64,000 nucleotides of DNA from Diorhabda sublineata (taxonomy: Eukaryota; Arthropoda; Insecta; Coleoptera; Chrysomelidae), in contig NC_079476.1 of NCBI RefSeq assembly GCF_026230105.1, positions 23,798,559 to 23,862,558 of the forward strand, written 5' to 3'. This document shows, one piece after another, positions 1-10,689 of the stretch; position 1 is the first letter of the stretch; every line of letters begins with the position of its first letter. The notes below the pieces were generated by a model, which was not told the DNA's origin, did no database searches, and saw only the letters and a list, made by a program, of their open reading frames with translations. The translations under genes and the position numbers were made by a program.

Positions 1-1735
1 GTAGAATCCATTGGTGAAGAGAAAAATGGGGGTTGCCATTTGAAAAAATTAAGTTTTCGAAGATTTTAGATAGCGAAATTCGGCATCTTTTTTTAAAACA
101 CCCTATATAAATTTTTATCAAGGTTTTCTCAGATTTCGAAATTTGTAAGTGTTATTTATCCAAATCTCAAAAATATTAGACGTGACTCACTTAAACTTAG
201 AAATATATTTTTTTAGCGGAGGGCTATACTGTGCCTTATATAGAGTTATATTGAAATTTTGCGTAGATTCCAATAAGTTAATAAAAACCATAGCATAAGG
301 AAGTTTGGGTCCACTTCCGGTATAAACGGAAATTTCAGAAGACTGAAATTATTTTAGATGAAGCAGCATTTCCGAAAACCCATGCAAGCAAATTTTCAGA
401 ACACTAGTCGCAGTGCTTTTTAAAATAGCCAATTGCTAATTATTGATAAAAGCGTGATTTTTCTATAGTTTCTTCAAACTATATTTTGTTTCCGTTTAAG
501 CATATTTAACTCTTTAAATTGATAAAGTTGTTCACTGTTCTTGCCATCACTGCGTTTAGTAGCTCTCTAAATTCTTCACTGAGTATTATTTTCTTTATTT
601 ATAGACCGACTCTGAATACCTGCTTCAACTCTAACAATACTATTTAGGTATTCAAAAGCATTTGATTCTTCACAAATTGAGTCTAGGAGACTAATTTCAT
701 ATGCAACGGAATCATCTCAATGAGATCGATCTTCACAATCATTATATTCTGAAGATGATAGCATGAATATTCTTTGTATTATAACCAGAAAATCTAACAT
801 CTTGAAATCTTCTATCACCAGGCATACAAAAAGTTTTCTCTGTCTAGAAGCCATTTTTTACATCACGCGACACAAATAACGTGGTTTGTTGATAATGCTC
901 GCTCAAATATTATCTGCCAGCCTCCACCTGTAGCTCCCCTTTTACGTAGATGACTATGACATATATTAGTTAGTCAGTTTCCATAAGAGTTCATCTACTA
1001 CTAAGCTAACTTATGTGTATAAGTGGGGGTGCAACTCCCTTTTGTGAACATCTTCTATTTGCAGTAATAGAAATTGTGTCTTGCCCTAGGTTTATTTCTG
1101 TTGTTCTATTAGATAATAGTTGTGCCATCCATCTGGAGGTTGTCCCATCCTCCTCTCGCGTCTAATTCTCTTAAAAGCCTCATGTTGAGTAATGTCAATG
1201 CCTTTTATGTAAAAATGCACACACTTAGTTTTCTTTATTCGTCAGAGAATTCTGAATTCCGTTTGTCGTAACTAGGGACTATTTATTCTATCACTACAAC
1301 ATATTTTTAATGCTATTATTTCGGGGCAGGCGTCAAAAACATGCTTATCAACATTTAAACTTAAACTTAAGAAGGAAAATAAAATTATGAAAAATCGGCC
1401 GAAATTTGAAATCTCACTGAAAATTCAACTTTCGTCCCTTGTACTATTTATTTGTCTATCTTAAATCTTAAGTAACAGCTCTCGTATCACATTATATTTA
1501 TCGAAATATTCCAAATTTGCAATTATTTTTTCCCCAATATTTTTCTACAATTTTAGTTTGGTTACTAAAGGTTTCACTGTAGTAGTATGATAGTCAATTT
1601 TTGTGAAGAATTCTAGCCAACAAAATCTCATGTCGTGTGATATACCAAACGTTTTTCAATTCCCAAAGTAAACAAAAACAACATGGCTCTTTCAGTGTAG
1701 AGTTTTGGATTATTTATAACGTTCCAGCTTTATTT
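1..1735. other. Intergenic, no recognised gene
   Basis: AT-rich DNA with no coding region that I can support. A short minus-strand stretch near 1100-1190 reads as a basic peptide (RRERRMGQPPDGWHNYY) and may be a transposon scrap, but I cannot assign it. Confidence 0.5.
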
Positions 1736-1739
1736 CTTT

Positions 1740-1857
1740 TGAATTATTCAACAGTATGTACACTGAAGTAATTTTTTATGATAAAAATACGCTTACACGA
1801 CATGAAGTTAATACTGATAAATGGACACTGCAAGATAAACCTTTCAACAACTTGGGT
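1740..1857 (+). pseudogene. Exon-like ORF cut by an LTR
   Basis: A pyrimidine-rich tract ending in CAG (about 1715-1754) is followed by an open frame with an ATG at 1756. It reads 34 codons (ending WTLQDKPFNNLG) up to position 1857, where the gypsy 5' LTR begins. I do not recognise the peptide. It could be a host exon destroyed by the retrotransposon or part of an older repeat. The expected continuation is not found beyond the 3' LTR, where a mariner relic lies instead. Confidence 0.25.
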
Positions 1858-2155
1858 AGTTATGGAATGAAATTTACCTATAATCAACAATATCAATGTT
1901 TTATTTGTATGAGGTCGTTGGTCTGCTGTATCAGCAATACGACATTTCCTTATTATTAAATATAACAAATTTGACTCTATTTGTATGAGGTTGCTAGTCA
2001 GCTGTGTCAGCAATACGATATTTCTTTAATGTTAACTATAATAAAATTAAGCAGAATGACTTTAGACTTCATGGTAGTAACATAAAAATCTGGGTAAAAT
2101 AAATTAGATAAAATTTTTTAAAAAAATATATTTTGTGATTTCAAAAATATAAAGT
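1858..2155 (+). repeat. 5' LTR
   Basis: It begins AGTTATGG like the 3' LTR, and similarity to that LTR stops at 2105. The next 50 bases lead directly to the primer-binding site at 2156, so the full LTR probably ends near 2155. Inside are two direct repeats of about 45 bp, starting at 1903 and 1979 (76 bp apart) and each containing a CAGCAATACGA core, possibly enhancer-like. Confidence 0.85.
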
Positions 2156-2175
2156 TGGCGCAGTCAGTAGGATAC
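2156..2175 (+). other. Primer-binding site (tRNA-Ser type)
   Basis: The tract begins TGGCGCAGTCAGTAGG. It resembles the complement of the tRNA-Ser 3' end used by the 17.6/297 group of gypsy elements, with one likely mismatch in the acceptor region. TGG marks the start of minus-strand synthesis. Confidence 0.75.
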
Positions 2176-2312
2176 TGAAAGGGATTTTATAGTAAATAAC
2201 CCTTTGGTATCAACCATTAGTTCAGTGTTAAGAAGAATCTACGCAACAAGAAAGAAAAAAAGAAGAAATGAAGATAACCACAATTCTGTAAGCTGCTCAT
2301 TCCTTTTAATTT

Positions 2313-3303
2313 ATGTCATTCTCCTCACCTATTGCACTATCTATAGAAGAAAATCGCCTTAGTGTGAATAGTTTTAATATAAGTAATATAGAAAACGATA
2401 TATCTTTTGATCCAGAAAAGGAATTCAGTAATTTGTCTATTGAAGATTCAATTAGTAATTCCTTCATATCGAATACAAGTAATATAAGTAATTTAATAAT
2501 GTCAACTCCGAAATTTGATACTAAACTTTTGGATATTGTTCCAAGATTCGATGGGAATCCTTTGGAACTATCTTCTTTCAAAGATATTAGTAATACTTTA
2601 ATAAATACGTATTGGGATCCTGTCAATTCTGCTTGTGTTCAAAATATAAGTCTTATTTGTGGAATTTATTCAAAATTAGTAGGTGATGCAAAAGAAGTAT
2701 ATAGTGTTTGTATCGATAAAATTTGGAAATCTGTTAAAGAAGCATTAGTTGCACATTTTGGTGATCAACGTGATGAAAATGGCTTGCTTTTTGATTTAGA
2801 TCAATAAAGACAAGGTAAACTATTCGTGCTGTGAAACCTAATACAATAGCCGAAGCCAGACAACAAATCATTTCAGAAAATAATATAAGATATTTACAAA
2901 GACAAAACTTTGATAATTCTAAGACTAGACCTGTACAGAGACAAAACTTTAACAATAATTCCCAGTTAAACATACCACCACAAAATTACCAAAATCATTT
3001 CCAAAATCCTAACCATTTTCCACATGGCCCAATCAATATACAATCACGTCCTTCACCACATCAGCTCTACAACCGAAACCTACCTCTATGAGTGGAATTT
3101 CAAACAATACTCTTAGAAAACCACAGAATAACCTTCAAACACTTATTCCTATGAGCGGAATTTCAAATTACCCCATAAATCAATCTTCCACATCAGCATA
3201 TCGAAATCAAACTCCTAGAAACCAATATCTCCCTCAACAAAACTTTATATCAGCAGAATTGTATAATCTAGATGAATCCCAAAATCCCTACGGATTAACA
3301 TAA
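2313..3303 (+). pseudogene. gag, broken
   Basis: The first open part (2313-2807) carries errantivirus Gag-like features: an acidic Ser/Asn-rich start, then a capsid-like region with FDGNPLEL and an FGDQRDENG motif. It stops after FDLDQ at 2807. A second frame (about 2831-3303) continues with a basic EARQQIISENNIRYLQ stretch and a Gln/Asn/Pro-rich tail typical of the Gag C-terminus. The part joining them looks shortened by deletion. No CCHC zinc knuckle is visible, as is usual in errantivirus Gag. It is non-functional as it stands. Confidence 0.75.
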
Positions 3304-3700
3304 AACCCAGAAGAAAATTATGACGATTTTAATCCATGCAATTCACTACAAGAAAATAACTCCGAATTTTTCTATGACAATGAACAAACCTTAGACGATA
3401 CAAAGGACGAAAACTGCGAAAATACTCAACAAGAAAATTTTCGCCTCAAATCGAACAATTATATAGAACTACATTCAATCTATGACAGAACTGATCTTCC
3501 TTATATTAAAATTATGAATCCACCTTTGAAACTCTTAATTGACAAAGGTGCTACCAGATCATTCATTAACCCCGAAATAGCAGAAAGTTTTATTTCAAAA
3601 TACATTGTTAAAGAGCCTTTCACTATCTGCTCCTTATTTCAAACAACAATGAAAGATTATTGTGCCAAAATTCCGGCATTTCCAGAATTCAATACAAAAT
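3304..3700 (+). pseudogene. Protease domain remnant of pol
   Basis: Position 3490 onward reads as a retropepsin-like segment around LLIDKGATRSFINPE. The catalytic triplet, normally D-T/S-G, is D-K-G at 3541-3549, so the active site is altered. The frame ends near 3705 and the following RT lies in a different frame, so the link between protease and RT has been lost by indels. The 3304-3490 stretch is acidic, with a stop at 3301-3303. Confidence 0.65.
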
Positions 3701-5041
3701 CATAAACCCGAGGTTGAAAAACAAATAAATGATATGTTAGAAAAAGCCATCATCCATCCAAGCGACTCTCCTTGGAGTAGCCCAATTTGGATAGTTAGCA
3801 AAAAACCTGACGCTTCTGGTAAAAAGAAATGGCGCTTTGTAATCGACTATCGTAAACTTAATGAAAAAACCATAGATGATCGTTACCCTATTCCCAACAT
3901 AACTGACATTCTCGACAAACTTGGCCGACGTCAATTCTTCTCAACTCTCGATTTAGCTAGTGGATTTCATCAGACAGAGATGCATCCGAATGATATCAAG
4001 AAAACAGCTTTCAGTATTGAGAACGGTCATTATGAATACCTTCGTATGCCATTTGGAATAAAGAACGGACCTTCAACCTTCCAATGGGTAATGGATAATG
4101 TCCTACGAGAATATATAAACAAAATCTGCTTCGTCTACCTGGACGCTATAATTGTGTTCTCTGCATCCCTTCAGGAGCACATCGTCAATTTAAAGAAAAT
4201 CTTCCAAAAATCAAGAGAGAGTAACTTAAAGATTCAGCTAGACAAATCAGAGTTTTGAAAAAAAGAAGTTGCATTCCTTGGTCACATAGTTACGCCAGAC
4301 GGGATAAAACCAAACCCGGAAAAGATTCAACCTATCCAAAATTACCCGATTCCGAAAACGGTTCGCGAAATAAAATCAATCCTAGGATTGCTGGGATATT
4401 ATCGCAAATTTATTAATAACTTCACGAAAATAACCAAGCCTTTCACGCTGTGTTTGAAAAAGGCCGCTGAAATAAATATAAACAATCCATTATACATTAA
4501 AACTTTAGAAGATTGTAAAGCTTTACTAACTAAGCAACCAATTTTAGCCTACCCCGATTTTACTAAAGACTTTATCATAACTACAGATGCTAGTAATTTT
4601 GCTATCGGTGAAATTCTATCCCAAGACCCTATTGGTCAGGATAAACCAATTTCATACGCCTCACGCACACTCAATGATGCAGAAACATCCTATTCTACAA
4701 AAGAAAAGGAACTTTTAGCCACAGTATATGCTACAAAATACTTTAGACCTTACATTTTTGGTAGAAAATTCAAAATTGTTACAGACCATAAGCCCCTACA
4801 GTGGTTAATGTCTCTAAAAGAGCCAAACTCACGATTAGTACGTTGGAGATTAAAATTAGAGAAATTTGATTACGAAATTGTCTACAAACGAGGTAAATCA
4901 AATAGTAACGCGGACGCTTTAAGTAGAGTAGAAATTTACCCTGCAGATTCAACACCATTTCTCGAATATATGAAAAAATTCAACAAAAACCTTAAACAAA
5001 CTACCAGAGGATTCTTCCATAATTGCCCAAATAGACCCTGA
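3662..5041 (+). pseudogene. Reverse transcriptase and RNase H of pol, one stop
   Basis: One frame runs from 3662 to 5041, interrupted only by TGA at 4256-4258. RT motifs seen in order: PSDSPWSSPIWIVSKK, WRFVIDYRKLNEKT, STLDLASGFHQ, EYLRMPFGIKNGPSTFQ and YLDAIIVFS. The last should be YxDD, but the second Asp is Ala at 4145-4147, which removes a catalytic metal ligand. After the stop come FLGHIV, the LGLLGYYRKFI connection and a Ty3-type RNase H (TTDASNFAIGEILSQ, KEKELLATVYA, VTDHKPLQWL, NADALSRV). Thereafter the frame shifts; a few pol-like residues continue to about 5160. RT normally copies the element RNA to DNA; this copy is catalytically dead. Confidence 0.9.
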
Positions 5042-5439
5042 AAACGAAACGGTACACACAAATCAAGAACACCCAATCTTAGGAATACATATTACCGACA
5101 GACCCCTTAATAATTTTCTCAGCCAAATTATTATAATAAAAGTAGATAAATCCCTCGCCAAGAAATAAAAAAGCTTTTCGATAAGAATGTCAGAACTAGA
5201 TGGCAACTATATGTTACAAACGAATCCTTTCAATCTCAAATTATAACATTCCTTAAACAATATGGGGTTCCAAAGAACCAATATGTATTTTACTTTCAAA
5301 ATGACGACAATGAAATTCTTTATAAAATGTGTAGATTCATACCAGAAATATTCAAAAATTCTGCCTTTAAATTACTCAAATCAAACACCCTTCTATTTGA
5401 TGTCCTTAATGAAAATAGGCAACTTAACCTAATAAAAAG

Positions 5440-6268
5440 CTGTCATGGGGGTTAACAAACCACAGAGGTATAAATGTAAATATTCCGGAATTGAAAAATA
5501 AATATTTTTGGCCCAAATTAAATGAAGATGTAAAAAATTTTATAAATAATTGCAGCATATGTCAACAAGCAAAACATGAAAGACATACCCCTTTAATAAA
5601 ATTACAGCTAACTCCAACACCCATTAAACCATTCGAAACTGTTTATATAGATGTTTTTAACTTTCATAATACTATGGCATTAACAATTTGCGACAGTTTT
5701 TCCAAATTCGGACAAGCTTACATCATCCCTTCACTTTCGGCTATTCATGTGTACCAATCTTTATTAAAATCCGTTTCCCGTTTTAAAATACCCGAAAATA
5801 CAATCTCAGATAATGGAACCGAGTTCTGCCAAAATATACCAAATTATATAATATCAATTGGCACTACACTCTTCCATTCAACCCAAATAGTAATTCAATT
5901 GCTGAAAGGTTTCATTCAACACTCCTAGAACATATGAGAACTTTTGCAATTAGTAAACCAAAATTTACCCCTTTCGAAAAACTGAGTTATTCAATTATAG
6001 GATATAACAATTCTATACACTCCGTGACAAAACAAAAACCAACAAATTTTTGGACATCTAGAACTTAAAGATTCTTTTATCATAAACTCCGACGAACAAC
6101 TTATAAATCATCAACTCAATGAACATAAGGAAACAATGAAAATATTATATGACAATTTACATAAAAATTTACTCGAATACAAATTAAAAACTATTGAAAA
6201 ACGAAACGAAAAACGTTCTGATCCTCCTACTATCGAACCCGGTACCAGACAGACAAGCAAAGACTAAA
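5440..6268 (+). pseudogene. Integrase of pol, frameshifted
   Basis: A zinc-binding HHCC region begins near 5445 (one-base shift before NHRGINVNIPEL) and includes CSICQQAKHER. The main frame 5491-5928 carries the first catalytic Asp (YIDVF, codon 5650) and the second (ISDNGTEF, codon 5809). The catalytic Glu (SIAERFHST, codon 5904) lies in another frame, about 13 nt too close, so a small deletion sits between them. A third frame (6050-6268) gives the Lys/Glu-rich C-terminal region. Integrase would insert the cDNA into the genome; at least three indels make this one non-functional. Confidence 0.85.
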
Positions 6269-6479
6269 CCTCCTTACAAATCCGAGCATGTTCTGAAGTC
6301 AGAAGGGATTACAGTTACAACTCCTTAAAATACCTACCACAAACTTTTATTTAAACCTCCCAGGACACTGACTAATAGGATGACGATCCTCACATTGACA
6401 ATGAATCAGAAAATTCAAGTGCACAATCTTAAAGACAACCCCTTACAAATTAGGAAACGCTAAAGTTAAAACTGCTACA

Positions 6480-7562
6480 CACACCTTTCTCCACTACATT
6501 CCACTAAAACCTATCCAAGACCAAATAGACTCATTAACTTCCTCTTTTCGACTTGTATTTGCAAACTCCACAGCTCCCAATAGACTTGCACTTTTTACAA
6601 TGTACAAACACTTACATCTTGAAATTGATAACATAAATAAAAAAATGTTTTCAATTTTCTCTAACAAATTATCCAAAAGAGCTTTAATCAATCATCTAGG
6701 ATCTCTCGTAAAATGCATATCAGGAAATCTAGACGAACAAGACGCAATAGAAATTAACAACAGTATTTCTCAATTAGAAAATAGCCAAAATAAAATTATA
6801 AGAAAACTCGATAATCATATTTCATTAAATAAAAAGTCTATGAAGGTTTTAAATAATTCATTATCAACATTTAATTTCTCCAAATAATTTTAGAGAAATT
6901 ATAACAGATTTACACAGATTCCACAATAAAGATCAAATATTATTCTCAGCGGAACTAAGTTGATTTTCTATATAGACTATCCTCTGGTCCATCCAGACTC
7001 CTTTGATCATCATCATCTATATTCCGTTCCAAATATTAATCAGACTATTATTATTCTCCAATCATTCTTCCTTATAATGAGCAACAATTTGTACAAATAC
7101 CAAGAGTGGCATAAATAGCTGCAAGCAAGTGCCTGTCCAGACGAATTTCCTACTCATAGAAGAACTGAGTAATAGTCATTACATCGCTGCCAAATTAAAA
7201 CCTCATCTGTATCATATTCGAACGAAAAGAGTACAATTACAGGACACGCCCTAACATTAGAAGAGATTACCGAAACCTCTTTCCCAATTATGAAGGTACA
7301 AAAATTGAAAATATAAAAGGTTCATCTAGATAAACTCCATCAAGTACTCCTTCAAGAAAAGGACGAAAAGCCACTAGAAGAAATTAGAATCCACCAGAAC
7401 ATCTCCATATATGGCTTTAGTAGTATCTCGATAATAATCTTAATACTTTGCAGTATCTACATATTTAGGAGGAAACACTTGATACTGAGTTTGTGTAGAA
7501 GAAAAGAAACCCCCAAGAGCCCCGACATCACTCAAGTTGCTCCACCGCCCTTACGCCCTTGA
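6480..7562 (+). pseudogene. env remnant, errantivirus type
   Basis: The stretch 6494-6887 encodes a segment resembling the envelope of insect errantiviruses, which is related to baculovirus F proteins. It includes a basic cleavage-like site followed by the conserved stretch after it, and a heptad-like Asn/Leu-rich helix region. The middle (6890-7400) is full of stops. The last part, from codon 7410 to TGA 7560-7562, encodes a hydrophobic membrane anchor followed by a short basic and Pro-rich cytoplasmic tail, ending just before the polypurine tract. The gene is broken in several places. Confidence 0.65.
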
Positions 7563-7571
7563 GTTCCATTT

Positions 7572-7582
7572 GAGGAGGGAGG
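7572..7582 (+). other. Polypurine tract
   Basis: An eleven-base purine run (GAGGAGGGAGG) directly abuts the first base of the 3' LTR, as needed for plus-strand priming. Confidence 0.85.
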
Positions 7583-7827
7583 AGTTATGGAATGAAATTT
7601 ACCTATAATCAGCAATATCAATGTTTTATTTGTACGAGGTCGTTGGTCTGCTGTGTCAGCAATACATTTCCTTATTATTAAATATAACAAATTTGACTTT
7701 ATTTATACGAGGTCCCTAGTCTGCTGTATCAGCAATACGAAATTTCTTTAATGTTAACTATAATAAAATTAAGCAGAATGACTTTAGACTTCATGGTAGT
7801 AACATAAAAATCTGTGTAAAATAAATT
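7583..7827 (+). repeat. 3' LTR, truncated
   Basis: It matches 1858-2105 with about a dozen substitutions and a 3-bp gap, then stops after AAAATAAATT. The last 50 or so bases found before the primer site in the 5' copy are missing, and mariner-like sequence follows at once. Confidence 0.85.
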
Positions 7828-8110
7828 CAGAGCAAACGTTTATTTATTGGAAGGACGGTTTAATTGACGGCGTATTCCATTCAAAATTTATTCCTCTAGG
7901 CTAGAGCAGAAGTTCTGAGAAAATCACGCGACAAAACAGACCCGATTTGTGACAGAAGACTGGTTCTTCCATCATGATAATGCATCAGCATATACATCCA
8001 TTGTTCAACAGTTGTTGAATAAAAATAGCATGGTTACGCTGCTTTGCTTCCTTAGTCTCCTGGCCTGGCCCCGTGTGACTATTTTTATCTCCACGCATGA
8101 AAATTTTTTT
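7828..8110 (+). mobile_element. mariner transposase relic
   Basis: The plus-strand translation across frames gives VFHSKFIPLG, then WFFHHDNASAYTSIVQQ and a degraded PYSPDLAP-type region. These correspond to the catalytic core of a mariner transposase, including the second Asp of the DD34D triad (HHDNA). Stops and frameshifts make it a relic. It begins exactly where the 3' LTR is truncated. Confidence 0.75.
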
Positions 8111-8398
8111 AATTTCTGTTATTTTTGAGTCCACCATCGTAGAAACCTTATGATGCTAATTCTGGTGATGTTTTATGTGCATGTTAATATGCAGGAAACT
8201 GCCTAAAACTCACGAATACCTAGCAACTTGGAGTACTGTGTATTGTCATGTCATTGTGAAGGAAAAGAAAGTAATGGACTAAAACTAAAGCTCAGGACAA
8301 GGCAGAAAAAACCTTAAGTCAACTTCAACGTGCTAAAGGTGACTTTTATTACGAGACAGAAAAACTTTAATTTGGAATTTGTGGAAACGTTGGTTGAT

Positions 8399-8500
8399 AC
8401 TGAAACACGTCGTTTACACTACTACTACACCCACATGGATAATTACACTGTCTGACGATCGTATTCAGCCTCTGAAGTCTCTGAAGATGAGAACATGGTT
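8399..8500 (-). repeat. Foldback repeat copy 1
   Basis: It shares the order of blocks seen at 37641: GTTTACACTACTACTACACC, then AATTACACTGTCTGACG, then TCTGAAGTCTCTGAAGATGA. The arm forming the second half of the hairpin is degraded. Confidence 0.6.
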
Positions 8501-8750
8501 CAACTACTATAACTTGAAGAAAAAATATATAAAATGATATCTGTGGCTCTCAAATTAGAAGTAATTTGAAAGTAAACCTAAACAAAATCGATGTTAACCA
8601 TTCATAACCGTAAAAATAAAAATAGGAATAAAATCATGTTGACCCTCGTATGTGGCAAATTCATATATTTATAATTATGCTGGAGGCGCCCGTTGTAAAC
8701 ACGGCACTGTCGCCAATACTTCAAATATTGGTTTATTTGTTATAATCTTT

Positions 8751-8866
8751 ATCAGATAATCGCCTTCAGAGACCAAAAGTAAATATCTTAGTCACTGAAG
8801 ACGAAAACTTTGTTATCTGAAAGCGCTTAGAATTGTGTAACTATGAATGTTGATGTAGTGGTATAA
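8751..8866 (+). repeat. Foldback repeat copy 2
   Basis: It contains CTGAAGACGAAAACTTTG, TTATCTGAAAGCGC and TGTTGATGTAGTGGTATAA, matching the other strand of the family. It is inverted relative to the copy 250 bp to the left. Confidence 0.55.
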
Positions 8867-9165
8867 ATATCACCAAAGGAGTGAAACTCACATTTAAAAT
8901 AGACACCAGAAACATTATAAAAACATACAGCAATAGAAAACATGTTTAACTATTCCTATTTTTTTCTTACTGAAATGGATTTTTTATTTACAAATATTGA
9001 CGCTCTTATAACAAATAGTTTCCATCGTATTTGTTTAAATACTACATACAAATCCAGAAATTATACCCCGTATCATTTCCACCCTTTTTTTTAATTAAAC
9101 ACGCATATTTATTTAGGGTAATTATTCTTCCATTGTTTCGAATGTCCTTTAATCCTTAGTTTCGG

Positions 9166-9393
9166 TCACAAAGGATGTGGGTTAATAGAGATTCTTTGTT
9201 CATTTTCTATCTTGTACCTCGGTAACTGAGCACATTCTTTTGATTTTTGGTTGATACAAGGATTTGGTTTATAGGAATTTACACAAAAATGCGGGTCATA
9301 TGTTTTCTGATGTGAAAAATAAACGTTAAATGGGCTGCAACATTGAAAGTATTTATTCAAGTCATAAAACGTAAAATTTATGTCGCTTCGATA
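9166..9393 (-). CDS. Possible terminal exon of a small unknown gene
   Basis: On the minus strand an ATTATAG acceptor at 9394-9400 leads into 75 open codons ending in TGA at 9166-9168. About 50 nt beyond the stop there is an AATAAA polyadenylation signal (near 9110). The peptide is Cys/Tyr/Pro-rich (for example FQCCSPFNVYFSHQKTYDP and KPNPCINQKSKECAQLPRY), unlike a random AT-rich frame. I do not recognise a family. Two further exon-like stretches lie upstream at 9678-9740 and 9859-9972, but the phases do not join cleanly, so the set may be a pseudogene or wrongly delimited. Confidence 0.35.
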   Translation of the reverse strand, partial: YRSDINFTFYDLNKYFQCCSPFNVYFSHQKTYDPHFCVNSYKPNPCINQKSKECAQLPRYKIENEQRISINPHPL

Positions 9394-9677
9394 CTATAAT
9401 CATTATTTTCATTACATAATGTTGAATAGTACAATAATTTAATTAATTTAGATACTATACTATGATTTTCAAATGTAACACTACCGGTATTAAAAATCTT
9501 GAACATTTGCCACGACAGAAACCAAAACATTGTTTGTTTTTAAATTTGAAAATTTGAAAATATTTGATGAATATATAAAAAAATTTTCATATTTGTTCGA
9601 ATGCCAAATGGAATAAAACACCAAAAGTTAAATATAAATTGACACTATTCAAAGTGACAGAAAGATAAGATACTCAC

Positions 9678-9740
9678 CTTCAAACCACCTTTGAATTTCA
9701 GGAAAAAACTTCAATATATCGATAGAAAGATCTACCAATT
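9678..9740 (-). CDS. Exon-like segment of the same candidate gene
   Basis: A strong donor (GAAG/GTGAGT, exon end 9678) closes an open stretch reading ELVDLSIDILKFFPEIQRWFE. The upstream acceptor is uncertain (AAATAAAG/AATTGG at 9740 is one option). The Pro-x-x-x-Trp region recalls the C-terminal part of insect chemosensory (OS-D) proteins only vaguely. Confidence 0.25.
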
Positions 9741-9858
9741 CTTTATTTAAAACATTTGGTTAAACAAAAATAATATAAAACGACTACTGATGATAATTCT
9801 AATAAGACTAAAATTGTATTTACTTTGAAGCTATCTCTGACGTAGCCCCATGAGGGTG

Positions 9859-9972
9859 CTAAATCGAGCACTTTGAACAATCCGCCATAATACTAAATAA
9901 CACCCCAGATACAAAGCCGTGAGAAATTTCCTCAAGTCTACTTGGAAAGAATCGATTTACAAACTTACAAAT
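9859..9972 (-). CDS. Exon-like segment after a good acceptor
   Basis: A TTGTTTCAG acceptor is followed at 9972 by 37 open codons ending MADCSKCSI and then TAG at 9859-9861. The D-C-x-x-C pattern recalls OS-D proteins, but the cysteine spacing upstream does not fit. It may be a fossil exon. Confidence 0.2.
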   Translation of the reverse strand: MCKFVNRFFPSRLEEISHGFVSGVLFSIMADCSKCSI

Positions 9973-10319
9973 CTGAAACAATGTCAAAAATATTCACATA
10001 CTTCTCTTAGTTTGATCTGGAGTTAGAAATACTGAAATATCTCAAATCCTTTTCAAACTTGAAACACATACATAAAATGGATGTCTGTTAACCACCACCA
10101 GTTTTTTAACGAACGATGAAAAAGCATTGAATTAATAAAAACTAAATAAAATATCCCCGGAAGCGATTGTTCAAATTATTATTTATTGCTATAAACAATG
10201 AAAAAACAAATGATAAATTTATTGAAAAAATAATAAAATTCGCTTATTAGTTATAAGCAGTTATAAATTAAAAACAACTGGGAATTATCCACGGAGTTCC
10301 AAGTTGTTGAAGTTGATTT

Positions 10320-10680
10320 TGAAAAGGTGGGTCCTTGACTGAAATAGGAGAACCGGCTCCAAAGAAGGCAAAGACCGTTCCATCTGCAGGCAAGATCATG
10401 TTGTCGGTTTTTTGGAATACGCGTGGGATAATTTTCATTAACTATCTTGAAAAAGGAAAAAAGATTTGAGCGAAGGAAAAACAGTCGAATTTGGTTCAAA
10501 AGAAAGTGTTGTTCCATCAAGACAATGCACCACCTCACACATTAATAAATTAAAGTTTGAATTGCTACTTCATGCACTTTATACGCTAGATTTAGCCCCC
10601 TCGGAATATTTTCTGTTTACAGACTTGCAAAAATGGTTAGGTGGTCAAAAATTTTCATGCTATTAACAGAATTGTTTCTT
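10320..10680 (+). mobile_element. mariner transposase relic
   Basis: It encodes GEPAPKKAKTVPSAGKIM, FWNTRGIIFINYLEKG, then VLFHQDNAPPHT and, after a +1 shift, TLDLAPSEYFLFTDLQKW with LGGQKFS. These are standard mariner landmarks (HQDNAPPHT, YSPDLAPSD-YLFPDLKKWLGG). The last catalytic Asp is replaced by Glu (PSE), and there is a stop at about 10468. Only the C-terminal half of the transposase is left. Confidence 0.85.
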
Positions 10681-10689
10681 TGTTCCAAA

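Larger units (their letters stand above)
1858..7827 (+). mobile_element. Gypsy/errantivirus-like LTR retrotransposon, decayed
   Basis: This is an old proviral copy of a Ty3/gypsy element of the errantivirus type. In order it has a 5' LTR, a tRNA-Ser-type primer site, gag, protease, reverse transcriptase, RNase H, integrase, env remnants, a polypurine tract and a 3' LTR. The two LTRs share the same first 245 or so bases with about a dozen differences (roughly 5 percent), so the insertion is not recent. Every reading frame is broken: frameshifts and deletions in gag, between protease and RT, after RNase H and in integrase, a stop inside pol, and heavy loss in env. No flanking target duplication is visible, because the 3' LTR is truncated. 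It cannot move by its own proteins. Confidence 0.93.
8111..9105. other. Intergenic with two foldback-repeat copies
   Basis: No gene seen. Diverged copies of the dispersed repeat described at 37641-37806 lie at about 8399-8500 and, in opposite orientation, about 8751-8866. Confidence 0.5.

Noticed and set aside
10251..10538. 95-codon minus-strand frame
   Set aside because: Antisense shadow of the mariner relic at 10320.
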